From NCBI GenBank assembly GCA_004357365.1, contig SMVT01000169.1, positions 1 to 14,278 on the forward strand: a DNA stretch of 14,278 nt. Reading direction: 5' to 3'. The stretch is from Nitrospina sp. GTDB taxonomy: Bacteria; Nitrospinota; Nitrospinia; Nitrospinales; Nitrospinaceae. Positions 7,013 to 14,278 of this stretch are shown here, piece by piece (positions within the stretch are counted from its first letter, which is position 1; every line of letters starts with the position of its first letter). The translations under genes and the position numbers were made by a program. The notes under the pieces are model-generated. The model worked only from the letters and a program-made list of their open reading frames with translations, made no database searches and was not told the origin of the DNA.

Positions 7013-9469
7013 TTATTTTCGAATCGTCACCCGGCTCAAGGCTTTCCCCGCCTCGGCCAGGGACATCACGCCCTGCTCGTCGGAAACCTTCGGAAGCACC
7101 ACGCCCCCCGGGTTGCACCGGTTGGACACGCGGACTTCGGCCTTCACTTCGTGACCGTTGCCGGTGACACGCACCTCGTCCCCTTCCTGCACGCCCAATG
7201 CGTCGGCATCGGTTTCATGCAGATGCACGGTGGATGGCTGGAACTGATGCGCCAGCGGTGATTCGGCATCCAGTATCTTGTCGTGACTGAACAGCACGCT
7301 GGCCACGCGCAGGACCAAACCGTCACCCGATCCATTGGCCTCGGCCACGGAAGCTCTATTCATTGACGGAAAACCCTCGCGGTTCCTGCCTTCCTTGCGG
7401 ATGCTCGAGCGTTTGATGCCCTGATAGCCATTCACCTTTTCGGCAATCTCCGCGGTCACCGCATGCACGTCTTTGGGCGCGGTTTCCTGTCCCAACTCTT
7501 TCGCGATCGTGGAGATGATTTTCCAGTCGCCAGGATTGTCGGCCGTCAATCCCTTGGTGCGCAACTGCACCCGCCCGCCGATGTTGGTGGTGGTGCCTTC
7601 ATCGAAACCGGGTCCGTTGGAGGGTAGAACGACGTGCGCGAGCTTGGCGGTTTCGGTTTCCATCATATCGTGCACCACCAGCAGGTCGAGTTTCTTAAGC
7701 GCTTCGCCCACTTCATGGCCGCTGGGGAAATCCACCACCGGGTTGCACCGGTACACCACCAGCGCTTTCAGCTCACCCGACTTGGCTTTTTCAATCATCT
7801 CCAGCGCGGTCAGTCCCTTCTCCAAAGGCGCAGTGTCGCCCCATTTCGTTTTGATCGCGTCGCTTTCGGTTAACGCGATGCCGCCGGGATAGCAATCCGG
7901 AAGCACCCCCATATCCATCGCCCCGACCGCGTTGGTGACGGGAGCGGCGGGCAGGGCGCCGACGGTGGTATCCGCAAGGCCTCCTGCCGTGGCGAGACAT
8001 TGCTTCAAGGTATGAACCGAACCCCCCGACAGCGCGGCGGGATTATAAATCACGCAAACCTTACTCGCAGTTTTGATCTTGTCGGCAAAGGCTTTCAATT
8101 GATCCGCCGGAATACCGGTGGCCTGTTCCAAATTCGATTCCGGAGCCTGGCCCTGCAACGCAGCATTCAGCCCGGCCAGCACGACTCTATCCGATCCGAT
8201 GTTATAGCGGAGCGACAGGGTGGCGTATTTATCCATCAACGTCTGCTGATCGTTGAGCACGATCATTTTGACTCCCCGCTGGGTCACGGCTTTTTTGAGC
8301 CTGAGATCGAGAATCGGCAACTCTTCCGTCGGGTCGCTGGCGATCAACACCACCAGATCGGACGTTTCCACATCCAATAAATCAAAATGCGCCACCGGCA
8401 GACCCGGTGTGTCGGTATAGGTTTTGTGGTCGATGTTGTTTGTGCCGAGGTTCAAGCGGAACAGTTTCTGGTACAGGTATAACTCTTCATTCAAGCCGTA
8501 ACCGGAGCCGATGAACCCGACGCTGTTGGGTCCGTGATCCTCCACGATTTTTTTAAGAGACGCCGCCACCTCCGCACAGGCTTCCTGAATCCCGACGGCC
8601 TGCCCCTGCTTGCGGGGTTGCTGAATCCGGTTTTTGCTCTTGGTGAAATCGTATCCCCAGCGCGCCTTGTCGCAGACCCAGCCGTCGTCCACCAGATCGT
8701 TGGGCCGGGTGGTGATGCGTTTCATTTCGTTGAGGCGCGCGCCCAGCGTCATGTTGCAATTGCAGGCGCAATGGCCGCACAGGGTGCTGGCGTTGGTGAG
8801 TTCCCACGACCGCGCGGTGAATCGGAAATCGGTGTTGGTGAGCGCGCCGACGGGACAGATGTCGATGACATTGCCGGAGAAACGGGTGTCGTACGGTTGA
8901 TCATTAAACGTCGCGACCCGGTTCTGGAATCCCCGGTTGAGCATGACCAGCGCCTGGTCCTTTTCGATGATGTCGCTGTAACGCGTGCACCGCTGGCAGG
9001 CGATGCACCGTTCGCGGTCGATGGTGATCACCGGGCTGAGGGGCGTCGCCTTGTCGCGGGGGTAACGGTTGTATTCCATGCGCGTGTCCGGCGGGCCGAA
9101 CCTGAACGTGTGGTCCTGGAGCGGACACTCGCCGCCCTTGTCGCACACCGGGCAGTCGAGCGGATGGTTGAGCAGGGTGAACTCCAGCATGCCCTGTTGC
9201 GCTTTTTCCACTTTTCCCGTGTCGGTTTTGACCACCATGCCCTCGCCGGCGGCGAGCGTGCAGGCGGTGGTCAACTTCGGCATTTTTTCCACCTCCACCA
9301 GGCACATGCGGCAACAGCCGAAGGGGCCGAGCTTTTTGTGGTAGCAGAAGACGGGAATTTCGATATCCACCGTTTCGGCGGCATCCACTACCATGGTTCC
9401 TTTGGGAACGGTCACGGACTTGCCGTCGATGGTCAATGTGACGGTATCGGTTTGAGTTGCGGTATTCAT
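7013..9469 (-). CDS. nuoG: NADH-quinone oxidoreductase subunit G (Fe-S and molybdopterin-oxidoreductase-like)
   Basis: At 818 aa this is the largest subunit of the peripheral arm, between Thermus Nqo3 and E. coli NuoG in length. All cluster ligands are visible: [2Fe-2S] N1b by Cys42, 53, 56 and 70; N5 by His102, Cys106, 109 and 115 (HPLDCPVCDKGGEC); N4 by Cys155, 158, 161 and 205. An extra distal cluster, N7, is predicted from Cys231, 234, 238 and 266 (CGHCACNC, then WVCDKARWG); it is lacking in mitochondria and many bacteria. Residues from about 280 on are the catalytically dead molybdopterin-oxidoreductase fold, including NAVGAMDMGVLPDCYPGG (about 535-552) and a C-terminal barrel ending in KALSRVTIRK. 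The ATG at 9469 directly abuts the nuoF TAG, with GGTGGG 9 nt upstream. The reading frame shows no break. Confidence 0.97.
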   Translation of the reverse strand: MNTATQTDTVTLTIDGKSVTVPKGTMVVDAAETVDIEIPVFCYHKKLGPFGCCRMCLVEVEKMPKLTTACTLAAGEGMVVKTDTGKVEKAQQGMLEFTLLNHPLDCPVCDKGGECPLQDHTFRFGPPDTRMEYNRYPRDKATPLSPVITIDRERCIACQRCTRYSDIIEKDQALVMLNRGFQNRVATFNDQPYDTRFSGNVIDICPVGALTNTDFRFTARSWELTNASTLCGHCACNCNMTLGARLNEMKRITTRPNDLVDDGWVCDKARWGYDFTKSKNRIQQPRKQGQAVGIQEACAEVAASLKKIVEDHGPNSVGFIGSGYGLNEELYLYQKLFRLNLGTNNIDHKTYTDTPGLPVAHFDLLDVETSDLVVLIASDPTEELPILDLRLKKAVTQRGVKMIVLNDQQTLMDKYATLSLRYNIGSDRVVLAGLNAALQGQAPESNLEQATGIPADQLKAFADKIKTASKVCVIYNPAALSGGSVHTLKQCLATAGGLADTTVGALPAAPVTNAVGAMDMGVLPDCYPGGIALTESDAIKTKWGDTAPLEKGLTALEMIEKAKSGELKALVVYRCNPVVDFPSGHEVGEALKKLDLLVVHDMMETETAKLAHVVLPSNGPGFDEGTTTNIGGRVQLRTKGLTADNPGDWKIISTIAKELGQETAPKDVHAVTAEIAEKVNGYQGIKRSSIRKEGRNREGFPSMNRASVAEANGSGDGLVLRVASVLFSHDKILDAESPLAHQFQPSTVHLHETDADALGVQEGDEVRVTGNGHEVKAEVRVSNRCNPGGVVLPKVSDEQGVMSLAEAGKALSRVTIRK

Positions 9470-10741
9470 CTAGGTTGTTCCCACCGGTTGGCCGGTTTTC
9501 AAGGACCCCAGCAGTTCCTCATAATCCTCACGGAAATGCTCGATACTGCTGACCACCGGCGCGACGGCGGCGTCGCCCAATGGACAAAAACATTTGAATT
9601 CCATGTTGTCGCAGATATCGATCAACAGGTCCAGCTGTTCGGGTTTCCCTACCTTGTTTTGAATTTCGGACAAAATCTGGTACATCCAGCGCGTGCCTTC
9701 CCGGCAGGGCGTGCATTTGCCGCAGGATTCGTGCATGTAAAAGCTGGTGATCCGCAGGATTTCGGAGACCACGTTGGTGGTGTCGTCCATCACGATGAGC
9801 GCGCCGGAGCCCAGCATCGAGCCGGCCGCCTGCAGGGATTCGTAATCGTACGGCACATCCGCCTTGGACGCAGGCAAAATGGGCACCGAGGACCCGCCCG
9901 GGATGAACGCTTTCAGCTTGTTGCCGTCGCGGATGCCGCCGGCATATTTTTCGATCAGGTCGATGATCGGCGTCCCCAGCGGAACTTCGTAGTTCCCCGG
10001 TTTTTTGACGTGACCCGACACGCTGACCAGTTTGGTGCCTTTGCTTTTTTCGGTGCCGATGGCGGCATAGGCCGCGGCGCCGTTTCTGACGATAAAGGGC
10101 AGAACGCACAGGGTTTCGACGTTGTTGACGATGGTCGGCTGGCCGTACAATCCTTTGACGGCCGGGAACGGCGGTTTCATACGCGGTTCGCCCCGCTCCC
10201 CCTCCAACGACGACAACATAGCCGATTCCTCGCCGCAGATGTATGCGCCGGCGCCCATGTGGTTGTGAATTTCGAGATTGAACCCGGACCCCATAATATT
10301 TTTGCCGAGATAGCCTTTTTCGTAAGCCTCCTCGAGGGCCTTTTCCATAACGGATTCGTATTCCCAGAACTCGCCGCGCATGTAGTTGTAACCCGTTTCG
10401 ATCCGGCAGGCGTAGGAACACAGGATCATCCCTTCGATGAGGAGATGCGGGTTCTTCATCAACAATTCGCGGTCTTTGCAGGTGCCGGGTTCCGATTCGT
10501 CGGCGTTGCAGGCGAGGTAACGCGGAAACACGTCCTTGGCGAGGAAGCTCCACTTGAGCCCGGTGGGAAACCCCGCGCCGCCGCGGCCGCGCAGGCCCGA
10601 CGCCTTGACCATTTCGATGACCTCGTCCGGCTTCATCGCAAACGCTTTCTTGAGGGCCTGGTATCCCTCGAGCGTTTTCTCGTACACGTCGATGGAGGTG
10701 AGTCCGGGGGTATCGATGTCTTTGAACAGAATTAGCGTCAT
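9470..10741 (-). CDS. nuoF: NADH-quinone oxidoreductase subunit F (NADH- and FMN-binding)
   Basis: At 423 aa this is the electron-input subunit. It binds NADH and FMN and carries [4Fe-4S] cluster N3. Motifs: GLRGRGGAGFPTGLKW (49-64) of the FMN/NADH site, ACNADESEPGTCKDRELL (78-95), GAGAYICGEESAMLSSLEG (163-181), YGQPTIVNNVETL (199-211), and the N3 ligands Cys340, 343 and 346 in SCGKCTPCREG, with Cys386 in CPLGDA. The frame is open far upstream to about 11032, but that part overlaps nuoE and has no family similarity. The ATG at 10741 starts MTLILFKDID, has the expected length and lies 5 nt after the nuoE stop. Its Shine-Dalgarno is weak, so coupling to nuoE translation is likely. Confidence 0.97.
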   Translation of the reverse strand: MTLILFKDIDTPGLTSIDVYEKTLEGYQALKKAFAMKPDEVIEMVKASGLRGRGGAGFPTGLKWSFLAKDVFPRYLACNADESEPGTCKDRELLMKNPHLLIEGMILCSYACRIETGYNYMRGEFWEYESVMEKALEEAYEKGYLGKNIMGSGFNLEIHNHMGAGAYICGEESAMLSSLEGERGEPRMKPPFPAVKGLYGQPTIVNNVETLCVLPFIVRNGAAAYAAIGTEKSKGTKLVSVSGHVKKPGNYEVPLGTPIIDLIEKYAGGIRDGNKLKAFIPGGSSVPILPASKADVPYDYESLQAAGSMLGSGALIVMDDTTNVVSEILRITSFYMHESCGKCTPCREGTRWMYQILSEIQNKVGKPEQLDLLIDICDNMEFKCFCPLGDAAVAPVVSSIEHFREDYEELLGSLKTGQPVGTT

Positions 10742-10746
10742 AATTT

Positions 10747-11223
10747 TTACGGGCAGGACGCCAGGACCTGGTCCACTTTGTCCGGCGTCAGGTTCACGTG
10801 ATATTTGTTGTTGACCTGCATCACCGGCGCCTCGCAACACGCCGCCAGGCATTCTTCCTTCAGCAGGGTGAATTTCTTGTCCGGGGTGGTCTCGCCTTCC
10901 TTGATCCCCAGTTTCTTCTCGGTGTATTCCAGCAGGTTGTCGCACCCATTGAGGTGGCAACTGATGTTGATGCAGAACTTGACGATGTACTTGCCGACCG
11001 GTTTGGTGTAGTACATCGTATAAAAACTGCAAACCGACTCGACATACGCCGGAGACACGTCGAGACGCTTCCCGACCTCGATCATCGCCTCGGGAGTGAT
11101 GTAACCCTCCTGTTCCTGCGCCAGCGTCAACAGAGGCAGGATCGCCGAGAGTTTGCGGTCCTCGGGATACTTGGCGAGGATTTTTTTTATCCGGGCTTCG
11201 GAGGCTTCGGTGAAAATAAACAT
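10747..11223 (-). CDS. nuoE: NADH-quinone oxidoreductase subunit E ([2Fe-2S] thioredoxin-like)
   Basis: At 158 aa this partner of NuoF carries [2Fe-2S] cluster N1a. An N-terminal helical part contains the typical LTLAQEQEGYITPEAM (32-47) and VESVCSFYTMY (61-71). The thioredoxin-like C-terminal half has the four ligands Cys84 and Cys89 (VKFCINISCHLNGC) and Cys125 and Cys129 (EECLAACCEAPVMQVN). DKVDQVLASCP closes the protein. The start is ATG at 11223, sharing one base with the nuoD TGA (TGATG). A strong GGGGGAGGTGG lies upstream inside nuoD, and no family similarity precedes this ATG. It ends in TAA 5 nt before nuoF. Extra cysteines (Cys94, Cys130, Cys157) are not expected ligands. Confidence 0.96.
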   Translation of the reverse strand: MFIFTEASEARIKKILAKYPEDRKLSAILPLLTLAQEQEGYITPEAMIEVGKRLDVSPAYVESVCSFYTMYYTKPVGKYIVKFCINISCHLNGCDNLLEYTEKKLGIKEGETTPDKKFTLLKEECLAACCEAPVMQVNNKYHVNLTPDKVDQVLASCP

Positions 11224-12425
11224 CAGCGGTCCACCTCCCCCATCACGATATCCACGCTTCCGATGATGGCGACCACATCGGAGATGAACGCGCCTTCCAT
11301 CATTTGGCACATGCCGGGAATGCCCATGAACGACGGCGCGCGCATTTTCACCCGGTAGGGCGTGTTGGAGCCATCGGAAACAATGTGGAAACCGACCTCG
11401 CCGCGCGGGCCTTCTGTGGGCACGTAGGCTTCTCCTTTGGGCACTTTCACACCGTCGGACACCAATTTGAAATGATGGATCAGCGCTTCCATGCTGGTGT
11501 GCAGCGTATCGCGCGGCGGCAGGGAAATTTTGTTGTCTTCAATCTTGTAGGGCCCGTCCGGCAGGTGGTCGAGCGCCTGCTTGACGATTTCGCGGCTCTG
11601 CCGCATCTCTTCCACCCGCACCAGATAACGGTCGTAGATGTCGCCGTGATCCTGGGTGGGCACGTCAAACTTGAATTCGTCGTACCGCGAGTACGGCTTT
11701 TTTTTACGCCAATCCCAATCGAGCCCGGCGGCGCGCAGGATCGGACCGCTCATGCTCCACAAAATCGCTTCATCCTTGGTCAGGGTGCCGATGCCGCGGG
11801 TGCGGTCGAGCCAAATCGGGTTGTTGGTGAGCAGGCTTTCGTATTCATCCACCTTGGCGGGGAAATAGTCGACGAATTTGCGGACCCCGTCGAGCCACTC
11901 CGGAGTGGCGTCCTGCGCCACGCCGCCGATGCGGATGTAACTGGTCATCATCCGCACGCCGGAGATTATTTCGTTGAGGTCGAGGATCATCTCCCGCTCG
12001 CGCCAGGTGTAGAGGAACACCGTCATCGCGCCGATATCGAGGGCGTGCGTTCCCAGCCACACCAGGTGACTGCCGATGCGCCCCAGCTCGCACATCATGA
12101 CGCGCAGGTAATCGGCGCGCGCGGGCAGTTCCTTGACGCCCAGCAGTTTCTCAGTGGTCAGGCAAAAGGCGAGATTGTTCTGTGGCGGGCTGAGGTAATC
12201 GAGCCGGTCGGTCATCGGAATGCAATGCACGTAGCGCTTGTTCTCGGCGTTTTTTTCGATCCCGGTGTGGAGAAAGCCGATATCCGGTTCGGCGGATCTC
12301 ACAATCTCGCCGTCCATCTCCAGTATCACCCGGAACACCCCGTGGGTGCTGGGATGCTGCGGACCCATGTTGAGGGTCATCGTGTCTTTATCGCGCTCGA
12401 GTAAACCCTGTTCGGTTACGCCCAT
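11223..12425 (-). CDS. nuoD: NADH-quinone oxidoreductase subunit D (49-kDa, quinone-site subunit)
   Basis: At 400 aa this is a stand-alone NuoD, not fused to NuoC as in E. coli. It descends from the large subunit of NiFe hydrogenases and lines the quinone-reduction site with NuoB. LNMGPQHPSTHGVFRV (18-33) contains the conserved histidines of the quinone-site loop, and MTDRLDYLS (71-79) contains the tyrosine (Tyr77) expected to hydrogen-bond quinone. GFLHTGIEKNAENKRY (50-65) is the LHTG variant also known from Thermus-like enzymes. The C-terminal IGSVDIVMGEVDR is the expected end. The ATG at 12425 lies within the last codons of nuoC (10-nt overlap); its Shine-Dalgarno is weak, so it probably relies on coupling. 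Met16 is a less likely alternative start. Confidence 0.97.
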   Translation of the reverse strand: MGVTEQGLLERDKDTMTLNMGPQHPSTHGVFRVILEMDGEIVRSAEPDIGFLHTGIEKNAENKRYVHCIPMTDRLDYLSPPQNNLAFCLTTEKLLGVKELPARADYLRVMMCELGRIGSHLVWLGTHALDIGAMTVFLYTWREREMILDLNEIISGVRMMTSYIRIGGVAQDATPEWLDGVRKFVDYFPAKVDEYESLLTNNPIWLDRTRGIGTLTKDEAILWSMSGPILRAAGLDWDWRKKKPYSRYDEFKFDVPTQDHGDIYDRYLVRVEEMRQSREIVKQALDHLPDGPYKIEDNKISLPPRDTLHTSMEALIHHFKLVSDGVKVPKGEAYVPTEGPRGEVGFHIVSDGSNTPYRVKMRAPSFMGIPGMCQMMEGAFISDVVAIIGSVDIVMGEVDR

Positions 12426-12970
12426 GGATCGACTTTCATGTCTTCTGGAGTTTTAATGAGTTCGCTTTTGTGGTCGGGGTTGTGGGAAAAGGCGACTTCT
12501 TCCACGGTCAACGGATAATCCTTGAGCAGGGGATGCCCCTCCCAATCCTCCGGCATGAGCAAGCGTTTCATGTTGGGATGGTCCATCACGATGATTCCGA
12601 ACATGTCGTACAATTCCCGCTCCGGGAAATCGGCGCCACGCCACAGATGATACACCGAGGGGAGGGTCGGCTCCTCTTCCGGCAGGCCCACGTGAATCTG
12701 GATGTGGTGGTCTTTGGACATGGAATACAATTCGTACACCACATCGAACCGGAACTCGCGATCCGGATCCATTTCCAGATAATCGACGCCGGTGATTTGC
12801 GACAGGTAATCGAAATCGTAATCCCTGTTCTGCTTCAGATAGGCCATCAACATGAGGAACTGGTCCACGGCGACATGCACCACCAGATCGCCGTGTTCCG
12901 TGACCTCCGAATGTTTGATGGCGGATTCGAAGATTGCGTTAATTTGTTCGCGGATTTCCTCGTTGGTCAT
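12416..12970 (-). CDS. nuoC: NADH-quinone oxidoreductase subunit C (30-kDa subunit)
   Basis: At 184 aa this connecting-module subunit without cofactors binds NuoD and NuoB. The C-terminal signature is complete: EREL-YDMFGI (117-126), DHPNMKRLLMPEDWEGHPL (130-148) and KDYPL (150-154). The N-terminal alpha/beta part includes FDYLSQITGVDY (53-64), typical of the family. The frame is open upstream into nuoB, but that part is unrelated. The ATG at 12970 forms an ATGA overlap with the nuoB stop, has GAGGG about 5 nt upstream and gives the normal length. It overlaps nuoD by 10 nt at its 3' end. Confidence 0.96.
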   Translation of the reverse strand: MTNEEIREQINAIFESAIKHSEVTEHGDLVVHVAVDQFLMLMAYLKQNRDYDFDYLSQITGVDYLEMDPDREFRFDVVYELYSMSKDHHIQIHVGLPEEEPTLPSVYHLWRGADFPERELYDMFGIIVMDHPNMKRLLMPEDWEGHPLLKDYPLTVEEVAFSHNPDHKSELIKTPEDMKVDPWA

Positions 12971-13551
12971 GCCACCCTCTGGCGGGCCTTTTCGCTCCCC
13001 GCCTCCTTCAGAATTTTTTCCTGAAGCTTGATCACTCCGAAAAGGAGGGCTTCCGGACCGGGAGGACAACCGGGGACGTACACATCGACCGGCACCACGC
13101 GGTCGACCCCTTGCACGATGGCATAGTTGTTGAAGATACCGCCGCAGGACGAGCAGGCACCCATGGCGATGACCCATTTCGGTTCGGCCATCTGATTGTA
13201 GATGCGCCTCAGCACCGGCGCCATTTTCTGGGAGACCCGGCCGGAAACGATCATCAGATCCGCCTGGCGCGGGGAGGCGCGGAACACCTCGGCGCCGAAC
13301 CGGGCGGCATCCCAGCGGGAGTTGGCCATCGCCATCATTTCGATGGCGCAACAGGCCAGGCCGAAGGTCGCCGGCCAGAGTGCATTCTTCTGGGCCCATC
13401 CGACCACCTTGCCGAGCTTAGTGGTGAGGATGCTGTCGTACACTGCGCCGGAAAACTCCGCACCCAACTGGTCCAGCGCGTCTTTGGCGTTCAATTTCAG
13501 ATTATTGATTTCGGTCTCGATTGAATCGACCGCTTCATCCATCAATCCCAT
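12967..13551 (-). CDS. nuoB: NADH-quinone oxidoreductase subunit B (cluster N2)
   Basis: At 194 aa this subunit, homologous to the small subunit of NiFe hydrogenases, holds [4Fe-4S] cluster N2, the direct electron donor to quinone. The ligands are the tandem Cys67-Cys68 (FGLACCAIEMMA), Cys133 (MGACSSCGG) and Cys162 (VPGCPPGPEAL); their spacing equals that of E. coli NuoB. GRVSQKMAPVLRRIYNQM (104-121) is also canonical. Three in-frame ATGs occur, at 13572, 13551 and 13542. The middle one is chosen because a perfect AGGAGG lies 6 nt before it; it overlaps nuoA by 10 nt. The first ATG would place AGGAGG inside the gene, and the third would leave a 15-nt spacing. A charged, helical N-terminus (about 4-45) precedes the conserved core. 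Confidence 0.96.
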   Translation of the reverse strand: MGLMDEAVDSIETEINNLKLNAKDALDQLGAEFSGAVYDSILTTKLGKVVGWAQKNALWPATFGLACCAIEMMAMANSRWDAARFGAEVFRASPRQADLMIVSGRVSQKMAPVLRRIYNQMAEPKWVIAMGACSSCGGIFNNYAIVQGVDRVVPVDVYVPGCPPGPEALLFGVIKLQEKILKEAGSEKARQRVA

Positions 13552-13895
13552 TCCAAACCTCCTCGTCCCCATACGAAGATGTACGCGATGGCCAGAACGA
13601 ACACGAAAACCATCATTTCGATCAACCCAAACAGCTTGAGTTCGTCCAGCGCCACGGCCCAGGGGTACATGAACACCACCTCAATATCGAAAATGATGAA
13701 CAGCATGGCGAAGGTGGCGAACCGCACCGGGAATCGCCCCTTGGCTTCCTCCGAGGGCAGCATGCCGCACTCGTAGGGCATGTTTTTTTCAACCGTGGAG
13801 TTCCTCGGTCCCAGGAGACTGGAGAGCACTAGGAGCCCGACGATCACGACCAGCGCGACCAAGGCGAAAATGATGACGAATAGATATTCACTCAC
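13542..13895 (-). CDS. nuoA: NADH-quinone oxidoreductase subunit A
   Basis: At 117 aa this is the first gene of the operon. It encodes a three-TM membrane subunit (about 4-28, 57-80, 88-108) at the junction with the peripheral arm. The loop motif MPYECGMLP (39-47) and the TM2 motif LFIIFDIEVVFMYPWAV (65-81), with Asp70 and Glu72, are diagnostic; these acids belong to the E-channel. The C-terminus GRGGLEWD is typical. The start is GTG at 13895; no ATG, GTG or TTG in this frame lies close upstream, and no good Shine-Dalgarno is visible. The 5' leader from the predicted promoter is about 160 nt. Confidence 0.95.
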   Translation of the reverse strand: MSEYLFVIIFALVALVVIVGLLVLSSLLGPRNSTVEKNMPYECGMLPSEEAKGRFPVRFATFAMLFIIFDIEVVFMYPWAVALDELKLFGLIEMMVFVFVLAIAYIFVWGRGGLEWD

Positions 13896-14056
13896 AGAAC
13901 TATGTCCGTAATGGATCGTTTTTCTAAAAGGAAATCCGGGAAATGGCTTTTAGATCAAGAGTTTCAGCCCGGCGCACCAGGGCGCCGAACCGCCCGGTTT
14001 TACTCAATCTGTTATTGTATCATTCCTATTTTTCCGGCGCGGAAAAGTATTAGAAT
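13896..14056 (-). other. Predicted 5' leader of the nuo mRNA with two hairpins
   Basis: This is the roughly 160-nt leader between the predicted transcription start (about 14056) and the GTG of nuoA. Near its 5' end is a perfect 7-bp stem, TTTTCCG/CGGAAAA, with a CGC triloop (14046-14030). Further down is CGGCGC/GCGCCG with a 6-nt loop (13987-13970). Neither is followed by a U-run, so neither is a terminator. A 5'-terminal hairpin could protect the long transcript from 5'-end decay (inference). No known riboswitch consensus was recognised. Short reading frames crossing this region on the plus strand look non-coding. Confidence 0.45.
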
Positions 14057-14061
14057 TGGCG

Positions 14062-14090
14062 ATTATATTCGGCCCACAGGAGACTGTCAA
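14062..14090 (-). promoter_or_regulatory. Sigma-70-type promoter of the nuo operon (exact consensus)
   Basis: On the minus strand, TTGACA (14090-14085) is followed after exactly 17 bp by TATAAT (14067-14062). All 12 consensus bases match at the optimal spacing. An A/T-rich stretch just upstream of the -35 (GGAAAATCAATAA) resembles an UP element. The start of transcription is expected near the A residues at 14057-14056, about 160 nt before nuoA. A short inverted repeat, ACAG-TCTC-CTGT, runs from the end of the -35 into the spacer and could be an operator, but it is short and matches no regulator I can name. Confidence 0.8.
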
Positions 14091-14278
14091 TTATTGATTT
14101 TCCACGACCCGGGGACGGTTTTCGTAAAGCCTCCAATTCTTGAACCATTGGTTTTTGAAGGGTTTATCAGATTACCGGGGGGGGGGGTTGGGTGAAAGAA
14201 CCGGGTCCGCCCCGCACTGTGAAAACCGGGGGCTTTAAGAAAAGTTCCCGTCACGCAAATTACAAGACAGGTCCAACA
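14091..14278. other. Gene-free region upstream of the nuo promoter
   Basis: No gene is supported here on either strand. The stretch contains an 11-G run (14177-14187). It also has CCGGG-rich elements, including AACCGGG at about 14199-14205 and AAACCGGGGG at about 14223-14232, which resemble each other as imperfect direct repeats. No terminator or tRNA was recognised. It may include upstream control sites for nuo or the end of a gene beyond the window. Confidence 0.4.
14177..14187. repeat. G11 homopolymer
   Basis: Eleven consecutive G on the plus strand (C on the minus strand) lie about 87 bp upstream of the -35 hexamer of the nuo promoter. Runs of this length are prone to slippage, both in cells and in sequencing, so the true length may differ. 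Confidence 0.9.

Noticed and set aside
8534..10735. 733-codon plus-strand open frame antisense to nuoG and nuoF
   Set aside because: It lies wholly opposite two well-defined nuo genes, spans their junction, and gives a His/Arg/Gly/Val-rich product with no recognisable domain. It is a shadow of GC-biased third positions in the real genes.
10742..11032. Upstream extension of the NuoF frame to 520 residues
   Set aside because: The extra codons overlap nuoE, carry no NuoF similarity and are low-complexity Gln/Arg/Gly/Pro. The ATG at 10741 gives the normal length.
11304..12404. 366-codon plus-strand frame antisense to nuoD
   Set aside because: Same pattern: it is fully covered by nuoD, the composition is His-rich with no family motif, and no start signal is seen.
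12971..13399. Upstream extension of the NuoC frame to 327 residues
   Set aside because: It overlaps nuoB in another frame. The ATG at 12970 with its GAGGG and the ATGA overlap fits the family length.
13902..14195. 97-codon plus-strand frame in the nuo upstream region
   Set aside because: It covers the exact-consensus promoter and the leader hairpins, runs through the G11 tract, and its product has no recognisable features or good ribosome site.
1..14278. CRISPR arrays, tRNA or rRNA genes, insertion sequences, attachment sites
   Set aside because: No spaced direct repeats, cloverleaf, rRNA-like sequence, transposase frame or terminal inverted repeats were seen. Nearly all of the window is accounted for by the nuo operon.

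Overview
The window is almost entirely one leftward (minus-strand) operon for respiratory complex I, the proton-pumping NADH:quinone oxidoreductase. It reads nuoA-B-C-D-E-F-G-H-I-J-K-L-M from about 13895 down to 976. All thirteen products look full length, and their cluster ligands, nucleotide-binding motifs and quinone-site motifs are visible. Most neighbours overlap or lie within 25 nt of each other. The exception is a 166-nt spacer between nuoI and nuoJ that can form three hairpins. The nuoN gene that usually closes such operons is not in the window. In its place, after a 64-nt gap, comes sfsA (911-222). At the left edge is the 3' end of an unrecognised plus-strand gene (2-211), convergent with sfsA.

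Right edge (13896-14278): a gene-free 383-bp region drives the operon. It carries an exact sigma-70-type promoter (TTGACA, 17 bp, TATAAT on the minus strand, 14090-14062). About 160 nt of leader follow, with two hairpins, before the GTG start of nuoA. An 11-G homopolymer lies further upstream (14177-14187).

How the parts work together: NuoE, F and G form the NADH-oxidising module (FMN and a chain of Fe-S clusters). NuoB, C, D and I form the connecting module that reduces quinone. NuoA, H, J, K, L and M form the membrane arm. A complete enzyme also needs NuoN, so that gene should lie elsewhere in the genome. The most striking residue-level observation is that NuoL carries Ala148 (GCG) where the family has the conserved TM5 glutamate of the proton channel (E. 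coli NuoL Glu144). NuoM keeps its counterpart (Glu141).

Organism: a moderately GC-rich bacterium, probably Gram-negative and respiring. Separate nuoC and nuoD genes, an LHTGIEK-type NuoD and an N7-containing NuoG argue against an enterobacterium, where nuoC and nuoD are fused. A Nitrospinota- or deltaproteobacteria-like source is my guess only; nothing here fixes the taxon.
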